Program-made: the position numbers and the translations under genes
Origin: Oscillospiraceae bacterium
Lineage (GTDB): Bacteria; Bacillota; Clostridia; Oscillospirales; CAG-272
Assembly (NCBI GenBank): GCA_015065295.1
Contig: SVQN01000010.1
Coordinates: forward strand, 1 to 54,533
Direction: 5' to 3'
DNA: 54,533 nt
The notes under the pieces: generated by a model
What the model saw: the letters and a program-made list of their open reading frames with translations, nothing else
Databases searched by the model: none
Told to the model about the DNA's origin: nothing
Shown here: one piece after another, positions 30,976 through 38,368 of the stretch
Numbering within the stretch: the first letter of the stretch is position 1
How the letters are laid out: every line of letters starts with the position of its first letter

Positions 30976-32004
30976 TTATTTCCGGTACTTCGCGCGGTTT
31001 TCCGCCAGAATCCGGTCGCGTTCCCAGTCCCAGATGCGGGCGAACGCCTGATTCAGCTTCGCGCGGACGAGGTACGGGTTCTTCGCGGAATAATCATTGG
31101 AAATGCTGCCATAGTAGCCCCACGCGATGATGGTTCTTGCACCCGCGTCGTATGCCGCTTCCGTCGCCTGAACGATTTCTTCTTCCATACCGCGCGGCGT
31201 ATTGTACGCCTGAATCCAGATGTTGTGATCCTTGCCGAACTGTTCGGCGACTTCCAGATTGCGGCGGGTTCCGTTGTAGACGAATTCGTAGGGATTCACG
31301 CCCGAATAGCCCCAGTACGGGTCGGAACCGATGTTATCCAGCGTCGGAATCGCCCCGAGACGACCGATGGTTGCCAGATTGATCCCGATGTTGTCGCTCA
31401 GCATAACGCAGACGGTATTTTTGATGCCCTTGGATGCCGCGTAACCGCAGATGTCCTCGAAATAATCGACAATCGTCGCCGTACGGAATTCTTCCGCGTC
31501 CGCGTCCATGATTTCGGGCATCGGGCGGCCGTATTTCGCCTCAAACTTTGCACGGCAGACGGGGCAGGTACAGGAATACACGCCGTCCTTGCCCATCGGA
31601 AGATGCGGTTCGTCCCAGAAAATCGTTTTTCCGCCGATGTAGGCGACCGCGTCGATCCACTCCTTCACGAATGCGCGGAAGGAAGGAGCGTTCAGGCACG
31701 CGCGGGTCGGAGCCATTTCGCCGTTGGAGAAAATCTGGTGCGCTTCCGGATGGAGCGCGAGAAAGTGGGACTTATCGCCGGGAGGGCCGCCGAGACCCCA
31801 GTTATCCACCCAGACCTCCAGTCCGGCTTCTTCGGAGATTTCGACCATGTCCTTCATCACCCGGCAGTGGCGGTCCCAGTCGGTATGGGAGAACATATGG
31901 ACGACGAGATTCATGTGGTTGTCCGCCATGTCACGCAGGTCAGCCTGCGCGTGGTGGAGCATCCGGTTGCCGTGGTAGGCGCAGCCGGTGAGCAGTTTTT
32001 TCAT
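30976..32004 (-). CDS. Putative TIM-barrel glycoside-hydrolase-like protein
   Basis: I do not recognise a named family. The 342-aa protein has no signal peptide and reads like a (beta/alpha)8 barrel: strands MNLVVHMFSH, LEVWVDNWGLGG, GKTIFWDEPHLP, NTVCVMLSDN, IPTLDNIGSDPYWGY, IWIQAYNTP and TIIAWGYYGS. The acidic WDEPHLP at the end of one strand and DNIGSDPYW in another are plausible catalytic sites, as in clan-A glycosidases. A CTCPVC motif suggests a bound metal. The start is ATG 32004 with GGAGGATT. It is preceded by a ~360-nt leader with strong hairpins. It could act on sugars delivered by the neighbouring binding protein, which is inference only. Confidence 0.6.
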   Translation of the reverse strand: MKKLLTGCAYHGNRMLHHAQADLRDMADNHMNLVVHMFSHTDWDRHCRVMKDMVEISEEAGLEVWVDNWGLGGPPGDKSHFLALHPEAHQIFSNGEMAPTRACLNAPSFRAFVKEWIDAVAYIGGKTIFWDEPHLPMGKDGVYSCTCPVCRAKFEAKYGRPMPEIMDADAEEFRTATIVDYFEDICGYAASKGIKNTVCVMLSDNIGINLATIGRLGAIPTLDNIGSDPYWGYSGVNPYEFVYNGTRRNLEVAEQFGKDHNIWIQAYNTPRGMEEEIVQATEAAYDAGARTIIAWGYYGSISNDYSAKNPYLVRAKLNQAFARIWDWERDRILAENRAKYRK

Positions 32005-32369
32005 AGAATCCTCCTTAATATAATAAGTAATGTAGTTAATTTTACAGACGGTTTGATAGTGCAGACTTTTTCTCGTCCTGCGCGGACGGCGCACAAGAGG
32101 GCTTCCGGAGTTTCACTCCGTGAACTCCGGCGAAGCCCTCTTGTGAATCACCCCGCCCAGTAAATCGTTCGGGGGACTCGGTCTTGAGGGCTCGAGTTAC
32201 TTCGTAACTCGGACAGACAGCGGTTTGCCCGCATTCAGGGCGTTCGGAAGAGACAAAGTCTGTGCAAATCTGTCTGAATTGTTCGTTCAGTAGTAACAGC
32301 CGTGGTGTAAAACCATGTTTATTGAAATAGAACCGGTTTTTGGGTTCCGCTTATAGAAATTCTTACTTT
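32005..32369 (-). ncRNA. Long structured 5' leader of the TIM-barrel gene
   Basis: From the promoter at 32370-32398 to the ATG at 32004 the minus-strand RNA would carry ~355 nt. Visible helices are CAGACAG pairing with CTGTCTG around a GCCC-loop-GGGC hairpin; CGAGTTAC-TTCG-type hairpin GAGTTACGAAGTAACTC (32193-32211); a 25-bp nearly perfect hairpin CACAAGAGGGCTTC... (32092-32145); and CGTCC/GGACG (~32074-32088). I could not match it to a known riboswitch. No reading frame in this 628-bp gap is convincing. Confidence 0.45.
32092..32145. repeat. Long near-perfect palindrome
   Basis: The arms 32092-32116 (CACAAGAGGGCTTC...) and 32120-32145 pair with only small bulges around a 3-nt loop. Confidence 0.8.
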
Positions 32370-32398
32370 ATTGTATACCATCGCCGGAGGTTTTGCAA
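32370..32398 (-). promoter_or_regulatory. Promoter of the TIM-barrel gene leader
   Basis: On the minus strand TTGCAA (32398-32393), 17 bp, TACAAT (32375-32370). Confidence 0.65.
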
Positions 32399-32446
32399 GG
32401 GATATCCGGCGAAATCCAAAGAAAAATATTTTTCGTGAAATTTCTA

Positions 32447-32476
32447 TTGACAAACTGTGTCGAAATATGATATACT
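32447..32476 (+). promoter_or_regulatory. Promoter of the uracil permease gene
   Basis: TTGACA (32447-32452), 18-bp spacer, TATACT (32471-32476). Confidence 0.8.
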
Positions 32477-32483
32477 GAACCGA

Positions 32484-32577
32484 CATCAAAAGCGAACTTC
32501 CTCCGCATGAATCCGCAGCCGGATCGGCAAGGTCGGAATTTTATCGTCTTACCGTTTCGTTGGTAGGACGTTTTTTT
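32484..32577 (+). promoter_or_regulatory. Leader with intrinsic terminator (attenuator) of the uracil permease gene
   Basis: A 9-bp stem CGTCTTACC/GGTAGGACG (32545-32553 with 32562-32570, one G-U) and TTTTTTT sits between promoter and gene, 55 nt before the ATG. Upstream is a small hairpin ATCCG-CAGC-CGGAT (32511-32524). GGCAAGG (32526-32532) could pair with part of the terminator arm (one mismatch) as an antiterminator. The arrangement resembles pyrimidine-gene attenuation, but I see no PyrR-binding loop consensus. Confidence 0.6.
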
Positions 32578-32632
32578 CATGCAGGCGGAGGTTTACGGAT
32601 GCAAAATTCAATACAGATCGTCTGGAGGTCTT

Positions 32633-33994
32633 ATGAAACTCGTCTATCAACCCAGTGACAAGCCGAAGCTCGGTCAGCTGATCGTTCTCGCCATCCAGCA
32701 GCTTCTCGCCATCATGGCGGCGACCCTCGTTGTTCCCGTCATCATCGGCAACGAAATGAGCCCTGCGGCCGCTCTGTTCGGCGCAGGCTGCGGTACTCTC
32801 GTTTACCTCTTCTTCACCCAGCGGAAGAGCCCCGTTTTCCTCGGTTCCTCCTTCGCCTTCATCAACTCCATGTTCGCGGCCTTTGCCGGTGCTTCCACGA
32901 TCGGTCTCGGCTATCTCGGACTGATTATCGGTGCAGTCATGGCCGGTCTCGTTTACGTCATCATTGCCCTTGTTGTCAAGAAGGTCGGCGTAAACTGGAT
33001 CAACAAGCTGATGCCCCCCGTCGTTATCGGCCCGACCGTTGCCATTATCGGTCTTTCCCTCGCAGGAAACGCCATCGGCGACGCACAGACCGGTGAAGTG
33101 TATGTGGACGGTGTTGTCACGGCAAGTCCCCTCGTCTGCGTTCTCTGCGCGGTCGTTACCCTGTTCGCAACGATTCTCGCTTCCACCTTCGGCAAGAAAA
33201 CCGCCCGTCTGATCCCGTTCATCATCGGTATCGGCGCAGGGTATGCAGTATCCGCGCTGTTCACCATCATCGGTTTTGCAGCAGGCATCGACGCGCTCAA
33301 GATCATCGATTTCTCCTACTTCTCGAACCTTCTCGTGGACGGCAAGGTTGCCCTCTCCACGTTCTTTACCATTCCGAACTTCACCTTCATCAAAGCGTTC
33401 GGTGCGTTCGGCGAACTGTCCGGACAGTACATCGGCACTCTCGCAGCAGCGTATATTCCGGTTGCGTTCGTTGTCTTCGCGGAACACATCGCCGACCACA
33501 AGAACATTTCGTCCATCATTGAAAAGGACCTTCTCGAAGACCCGGGTCTGTCCCGTACCCTTCTCGGTGACGGTGTCGGCTCCATGGTCGGCGCGTTCTT
33601 CGGCGGCTGCCCGAACACCACCTACGGCGAATCCGTTGCGTGTGTAGCAATCACCGGCAATGCGTCCGTCGTTACGATTTTCACTGCCGCTGTCGGTGCG
33701 CTTCTGATCGCGTTCCTCTCTCCGTTCGTAGCGATCGTTGACTCGATCCCGCCGTGCGTCATGGGCGGTATCTGTATTGCGCTGTACGGCTTCATCTCCG
33801 TTTCCGGTCTGAAGATGATCAAGAACGTTGACCTGGAACAGAACCGTAACCTGTTTGTGGTTTCGACCATCCTCATCTGCGGTATCGGCGGCCTTACCCT
33901 CAACTTTGGTCAGATCACCATCACTGCCATTGCAACCGCGCTGATTCTCGGGATCATCGTGAATACGATGCTCTCCAAGGCGGACGCGAAGTAA
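32633..33994 (+). CDS. uraA: Uracil/xanthine permease (NCS2 family)
   Basis: NCS2 proteins import nucleobases by proton symport. The 453-aa protein has 12-14 hydrophobic helices and the family's landmarks: LAIQQLLAIMAATLVVPVIIG at the N-terminus (residues ~17-37), the middle FAEHIADHKNISS with the substrate-site Glu, and GGCPNTTYGESVACVAITGNAS with the NCS2 signature Glu. The EHIADHKN segment favours uracil over purines. The start is ATG 32633 with TGGAGGTC. The attenuator upstream suggests control by pyrimidine status. No pyr biosynthetic genes adjoin it. Confidence 0.9.
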   Translation: MKLVYQPSDKPKLGQLIVLAIQQLLAIMAATLVVPVIIGNEMSPAAALFGAGCGTLVYLFFTQRKSPVFLGSSFAFINSMFAAFAGASTIGLGYLGLIIGAVMAGLVYVIIALVVKKVGVNWINKLMPPVVIGPTVAIIGLSLAGNAIGDAQTGEVYVDGVVTASPLVCVLCAVVTLFATILASTFGKKTARLIPFIIGIGAGYAVSALFTIIGFAAGIDALKIIDFSYFSNLLVDGKVALSTFFTIPNFTFIKAFGAFGELSGQYIGTLAAAYIPVAFVVFAEHIADHKNISSIIEKDLLEDPGLSRTLLGDGVGSMVGAFFGGCPNTTYGESVACVAITGNASVVTIFTAAVGALLIAFLSPFVAIVDSIPPCVMGGICIALYGFISVSGLKMIKNVDLEQNRNLFVVSTILICGIGGLTLNFGQITITAIATALILGIIVNTMLSKADAK

Positions 33995-34058
33995 AGAGTT
34001 TTTTCGTGGGACACCCCTTCCGAAAACCTCTTTATATAAAAAAACAGATATAAAATAG

Positions 34059-34101
34059 ACAAAGTCGGATGCAGATCGTTCGGGATCACATCCGACTTTG
34101 T
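34059..34101. terminator. Bidirectional terminator between uracil permease and lipoprotein 2
   Basis: A perfect 13-bp stem ACAAAGTCGGATG/CATCCGACTTTGT around a 17-nt loop separates two convergent genes. Confidence 0.85.
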
Positions 34102-34111
34102 TGTTCTTATC

Positions 34112-35584
34112 TCAGCCGTCGATTTCGAGGCTGTCAAGGAATCTGGTCATCGTCTTTTCAGCGGCCTTGTCGAGTTTCTTGAGAGTGGAGGCCACCGTAT
34201 TGGGATCGGACATACTGCGTACAGCCGAAGCGGTTCCGCCCCAGTCGAAAATGGAACCAAGGTCAAAGTTACGGCTGTTCAGAATGAGTTCGATCATCGG
34301 TTCGGATTCCGCGTCACGCACGGACTTGCCCATGAGAGTCTTGTCATAGTAAGCCGGGGTCAGCGTATATGCGGAGAATGCTGCCATCGCTTCGAGAATA
34401 TCGCCAGTACGCGCGATATCGGCCACGGTCACGGGAATCGAGTACGCCGTCATATTTTCCGGGCTGTAGGTGGAATAATACTGTTCCTGTTCTTCGTTGT
34501 ACTTCGGTGCGGGAATGATACCGAAGTCGGTTTCGCTGTCACGGAATGCGGTGATATTAATCATACCCGCAAAGTAGAACAGACCGCCGCCTGCCTGGAA
34601 CTGTGCTTCACGGGAAAGTCCGGAGAACAGACCCATGTTGCAGCCGTTGGAATACTGGACTTCCAGAGACTTGATAATCGAGTTGATCGCACTTTCTTCA
34701 TTGTACACGAAAACGGGAAGGTCATTTTCGTCCTTGTCGGTGATCTTTTCGCCGAAGCAGATGTACAGACCGTATGTATTGTAACTTTCGCTGATAAATC
34801 CATACTGGTCATCTGCCGTCCATTTGCCGTCACCGTTGAGGTCTACGGTTGTTGCCAGGGACATTTCGCCGAGTTTGTCGATTGTCCACTTGCCTTCATG
34901 AACGAGGTCATACGGATTTTCCAGAGCATTGTCGTTCAGGATACCCTTATTGAACATCATGCACCATGTACCGTAGTTATCCATGATGGAAATGTCGCCG
35001 GTCATGAAAAAGACTTTGTTCGCAACGGACATCCCGGAAATCAGATGCTGGTCCCACCACTTCTGATCCATCTTGACTTCGCCGATCTCGCGGAAGTCGC
35101 GCAGATTGCCGCCGGAAACGGTTCCGGCAAGAGGTTTGAGACCGTCGGTAACAACATCAAAGTCATCGGACTGTGCGGCAACGGCGGTTTTCATCGTGTT
35201 TACGGGAGAACCTTCGCGCTGTTCGACAACAACAACATTGAGTTTTTCCTCGAGAAGGTTGTTGCGTTCGAGAACACCGTCATTGATCGCTTCACCGGTC
35301 ATTTCTTCTGCTATGACATCAACGGTACCCCAGTAAGTATCTCCGCGGTCGAGGATGCGGAAACTGTAACCTTCGTAATCACGGTCGCTGAACTGTGCGA
35401 TAACGGATTCGATGCTGTCTTCCGGTTCGGTTTCGGCTGCGGCTTCTTCGGATGCGCCGACGTCCGTTGTGGTTACAGCGGGATCTGCGGAAACATCGTC
35501 CGGATTTTCACTGCTTTCGGCACACGCGACCGTCTGGAGAAGGATCAGCATTGCCAGCAGCATGGTGATGATTTTCTTTTTCAT
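34112..35584 (-). CDS. Extracellular solute-binding lipoprotein (paralogue 2)
   Basis: The 490-aa lipoprotein has the signal MKKKIITMLLAMLILLQTVAC (lipobox Cys21) and an acidic linker. The binding-protein body has an EF-hand-like loop DLNGDGKWTADDQYGF and the C-terminal block LTPAYYDKTLMGKSVRDAESEPMIELIL shared with the other two copies. It is an orphan: no permease or ATPase is next to it. It may serve a distant shared transporter, or sense ligand. It has its own near-consensus promoter and a terminator, so it is a single-gene unit. Confidence 0.87.
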   Translation of the reverse strand: MKKKIITMLLAMLILLQTVACAESSENPDDVSADPAVTTTDVGASEEAAAETEPEDSIESVIAQFSDRDYEGYSFRILDRGDTYWGTVDVIAEEMTGEAINDGVLERNNLLEEKLNVVVVEQREGSPVNTMKTAVAAQSDDFDVVTDGLKPLAGTVSGGNLRDFREIGEVKMDQKWWDQHLISGMSVANKVFFMTGDISIMDNYGTWCMMFNKGILNDNALENPYDLVHEGKWTIDKLGEMSLATTVDLNGDGKWTADDQYGFISESYNTYGLYICFGEKITDKDENDLPVFVYNEESAINSIIKSLEVQYSNGCNMGLFSGLSREAQFQAGGGLFYFAGMINITAFRDSETDFGIIPAPKYNEEQEQYYSTYSPENMTAYSIPVTVADIARTGDILEAMAAFSAYTLTPAYYDKTLMGKSVRDAESEPMIELILNSRNFDLGSIFDWGGTASAVRSMSDPNTVASTLKKLDKAAEKTMTRFLDSLEIDG

Positions 35585-35646
35585 AGAGTTTCCTTTACAA
35601 ATAATAAATTTTTGCGGAATATAAATGGATTTTGGTCTATTGTGTT

Positions 35647-35675
35647 ATTATAATAAATTTCAGATTAAATGTCAA
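35647..35675 (-). promoter_or_regulatory. Near-consensus promoter of solute-binding lipoprotein 2
   Basis: On the minus strand TTGACA (35675-35670), 17 bp, TATAAT (35652-35647): full consensus. Confidence 0.9.
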
Positions 35676-35692
35676 TATATTAACAAAAAAAA

Positions 35693-36211
35693 TCAACCAA
35701 GCATCCGTGCATCCCATTCTTCTTTCAGCATGGAATAGCGCACGCTGTCCGTCAGATGACGGCTGTACCGCCGCAGGGTTCCCTCATAGGTGAAGCCGCA
35801 TTTTTCGATCACGCGGCGGGACGCATGGTTGTCCGGGTAATGACAGATCGCAACCGCGCTCATATCCAGCACATCAAACGCATACCGCAGTACCGCTATC
35901 GCCGCTTCGGTCGCAAAGCCCTGTCCGGACTGTCCGGCGGCAATCACGAATTCCATCTCGCGGTAGCGTTCGTCGCGGCCGCAGTCCTCCAGAACGATCC
36001 ATCCGACCACGTTATCGATATCTCGCCGCACGACTGCCCATGTGTCGTCCAGTGTTTTCCACACCCCGATGTCGGATGCCGCCTGTTCCGGAGAGGTATA
36101 GACCTCCCATCCCGCAGACTTCACCGATGGGTCACGTCCGATTTCATACAGGGCATCCGCATCGGTTTCCTTCCATGGGCGCAGAAGCAGGCGTTTCGTT
36201 GTAAGTTCCAT
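35693..36211 (-). CDS. GNAT family acetyltransferase (RimJ/RimL type)
   Basis: The ~172-aa protein starts MELTTKRLLLRPWKETDADALYEI, the usual RimJ/RimL-like N-terminus. It has the acetyl-CoA-binding region QSGQGFATEAAIAVLRYAFD (motif A, Q/RxxGxG/A variant) near residue 100, and ends with NHASRRVIEKCGFTYEGTLRRY, the conserved terminal strand-helix. It probably acetylates an amino group of a protein, peptide or small molecule. A GTG at 36226 would overlap the upstream stop as GTGA and is an alternative start; I prefer ATG 36211. It is the last gene of the acyltransferase/beta-helix/ABC ATPase operon. Confidence 0.85.
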   Translation of the reverse strand: MELTTKRLLLRPWKETDADALYEIGRDPSVKSAGWEVYTSPEQAASDIGVWKTLDDTWAVVRRDIDNVVGWIVLEDCGRDERYREMEFVIAAGQSGQGFATEAAIAVLRYAFDVLDMSAVAICHYPDNHASRRVIEKCGFTYEGTLRRYSRHLTDSVRYSMLKEEWDARMLG

Positions 36212-36222
36212 CGAATTCTCTC

Positions 36223-36942
36223 TCACAGAATCACGCCGGCTTCAAACAGCTTTCCTTCATATGACCGGAGATAGTCCTCTTTTGTTCCGAAGAAACGCGG
36301 TTCTCCGCCGCTGCTGAGGTGCAGGATGTGCGTTGCCAGCCGCAGTACCGCCGGAATGTCGTCCGACACCATTGCCACCGGCATTCCCGCCATGCAGATC
36401 GTCTCAATCAGATCGTACATTTCGTCCGCCGATGTTTTGTCGAGACCGTGAACCGGATCGTCCAGCAGAAGCAGACGTTTTGCCGCACACAAGGCGCGCG
36501 CCAGCAGGACTTTCTGCTTCATCCCGCCGGACAGACCGGCGAATTTCCGCTTTTCGATGTCCGCAATCCCCACAAGATGCAGGCGTTCCGACACGATCTG
36601 TTTATCATGCTTTGTGAAAAATGGCATCCATCCGCGCCGCAGACAGCCCGCCATCACCACATCGCGCACCGTCGAATTCGAGTAATTATCCCGCTGGACA
36701 ACCTGCGTCTGCGGCAGACAGCCGATGTCGTTTTTCGTCATGCCGTCGCCGTAGGTGATCGTCCCTTCCATCGGCAGTTCGTTCCCCAGCATCACGCGCA
36801 GGAGCGTGCTTTTTCCGCTGCCGCTTCCGCCGACGATGCAGAGGCAGTCCCCCGTGTTCAGGGTAAAATTGAGATTCCGGCAGACCGCACGTCCGTCGTG
36901 ACCGATCACGGCTCCGGAACAGGTCAGAATCGGTTCAGACAC
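36223..36942 (-). CDS. Orphan ABC transporter ATP-binding protein with altered catalytic residues
   Basis: The 239-aa protein has the order of a nucleotide-binding domain: Walker A GGSGSGKST near residue 39, Q-loop CLPQ, signature LSGGMKQK, and Walker B LLLLDDPVHGLD. The residue that is normally the catalytic Glu after Walker B is Asp162, and the H-loop residue, normally His in VSHD, is Asp194 (VSDDI). The closest pattern is the metal/Zn-type (ZnuC-like) ATPases. No permease or binding protein is adjacent. It lies 12 bp after the beta-helix gene. It may bind but hydrolyse ATP slowly, or be regulatory. Confidence 0.82.
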   Translation of the reverse strand: MSEPILTCSGAVIGHDGRAVCRNLNFTLNTGDCLCIVGGSGSGKSTLLRVMLGNELPMEGTITYGDGMTKNDIGCLPQTQVVQRDNYSNSTVRDVVMAGCLRRGWMPFFTKHDKQIVSERLHLVGIADIEKRKFAGLSGGMKQKVLLARALCAAKRLLLLDDPVHGLDKTSADEMYDLIETICMAGMPVAMVSDDIPAVLRLATHILHLSSGGEPRFFGTKEDYLRSYEGKLFEAGVIL

Positions 36943-36954
36943 AGCGTCCCCTCC

Positions 36955-38355
36955 TTACTTGTGATAGACAACGTTCGCAATTGTGCCGCTGCCGGTGGAA
37001 CGGTTGTCGTTGTTGATGTTGTCGAACGTGACCGCGCGGATATACGGCGCGATATCGTCCGGCTGTACGCCGTTCACGCGGATATCCGTCAGTTCGACCG
37101 TACCGACCTCACAGGAAACGTACGGGTCAAACACTTCTACCGTCCCGTTTCCTGTCACGCAGGATTTCGGTCCCACACAGAACAGGTACGAATACGGATA
37201 TTTTTCCGGGTACAGCGTCAGGTCGATGTTCTCGAAGAACAGATGTCCGATGTTTGCGCCGAATTCAAAGCCCGCGAACGCTCCGCGCACGGGGTCGGAC
37301 TCCGTGTATTCGCGGAAACCGTCGATCGGGGCGTTGAGGTCAATTTTGATGTCCTCGAAGAACAGATAATCGCCGCTCCCGGGACCGCCGCGTTCGGGTT
37401 CGCCGCCGATGATCCGGTATGCCGGCGTCTGGTAGTACAGCTTGAACGTATTGATGCCGCGCACATTTTTGATAATCGCGTCGTACAAGCCGCAGTCCAC
37501 GGACGAATTGTCGTCATAATAGTAAACGCCAGGCTCGATCCGCATCGCCTTATAGTGACTGTCCGCCGACAGGTCGAGATTTTCGCACAGGACGGTCTTC
37601 ATCGGGCCGAAATCCACGGAGGAGTTCTGCCAGTCGTACATATTCAGCGCGACGAGGTCGTCCCCGACCTGACCGCGCACATTCGTGATGCGGACGTTTT
37701 CGGTATTGCCGTTGATATGCAGACCGTCCGCGAAGCACTCGACAAAAGTGATGTTGTCAATCAGAACATTCGTGATATCGCCCATCTGGACAGAGAATCC
37801 GGCGGTATGGACAAACGTCAGGTCAGTCAGGGTCAGACCGTCCATGTTGTTGAAGAACATACAGGTCGAAACACCGTAGAAGCTGCGCTCCATGTCGTAC
37901 ATCCCGGTTCGTCCGTAACCGGCGCGTCCGGTGTTGGATTCCTCCCAGCGGCCGCCGCAGATGGCAATGTTGCAGTCACGGACATCCGCAGCGATCGGCG
38001 CGTGGGTACCGTCTGCGGTATGTTCGTTGCGGAACATCAGGACGCGCACGCCTTTCATCTGCCGGATGACCGCACCGTCTTCGGCAAAAATGCGGCGGTT
38101 CGAGGGGATCGTGATAGAATCGTCCACATAATACGGTTCCGCCGACGCGGGAATGCGGACAATTTCGTTTTCGGCAAGCGCGGCGCGGAAAGCGTCCGTC
38201 CAGATACGGATTTCCGTGTCGTCCTGCATTCCGGTGCGGACATGGGAAACGTAATCGGTGAGGGATGCTTCGCGGGTCAGCGCATCCTGAGCGGCACGGT
38301 TTGCCGCCGTCATCCGTTCAAGGGATGCGTAAATCTGGGCTTTTCTCGGATTCAT
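36955..38355 (-). CDS. Right-handed beta-helix protein, GH28-like
   Basis: The 466-aa protein has the repeating strands of a pectin-lyase-like beta-helix, with units such as NVLIDNITF, NVRITNVRG and DLFFEN-type turns. Near residue 215-240 it carries FADGLHINGN and VGDDLVALNMY, which resemble the catalytic DG and GDD aspartates of GH28 polygalacturonases. There is no signal peptide, so it may be cytoplasmic. The start is ATG 38355 with AGGAGGTT. It is 13 bp after the acyltransferase gene and the second gene of the operon. Activity on a rhamnose/galacturonate-type polymer is plausible but unproven. Confidence 0.78.
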   Translation of the reverse strand: MNPRKAQIYASLERMTAANRAAQDALTREASLTDYVSHVRTGMQDDTEIRIWTDAFRAALAENEIVRIPASAEPYYVDDSITIPSNRRIFAEDGAVIRQMKGVRVLMFRNEHTADGTHAPIAADVRDCNIAICGGRWEESNTGRAGYGRTGMYDMERSFYGVSTCMFFNNMDGLTLTDLTFVHTAGFSVQMGDITNVLIDNITFVECFADGLHINGNTENVRITNVRGQVGDDLVALNMYDWQNSSVDFGPMKTVLCENLDLSADSHYKAMRIEPGVYYYDDNSSVDCGLYDAIIKNVRGINTFKLYYQTPAYRIIGGEPERGGPGSGDYLFFEDIKIDLNAPIDGFREYTESDPVRGAFAGFEFGANIGHLFFENIDLTLYPEKYPYSYLFCVGPKSCVTGNGTVEVFDPYVSCEVGTVELTDIRVNGVQPDDIAPYIRAVTFDNINNDNRSTGSGTIANVVYHK

Positions 38356-38368
38356 GGAAAACCTCCTG

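Noticed and set aside
32484..32577. PyrR attenuator or purine/PRPP riboswitch before the uracil permease
   Set aside because: The PyrR loop consensus and the conserved core sequences of these riboswitches are not present, so I list only an unassigned attenuator.
32579..32632. Upstream start for the uracil permease
   Set aside because: It begins within the terminator region; ATG 32633 has a good ribosome site and matches NCS2 N-termini.
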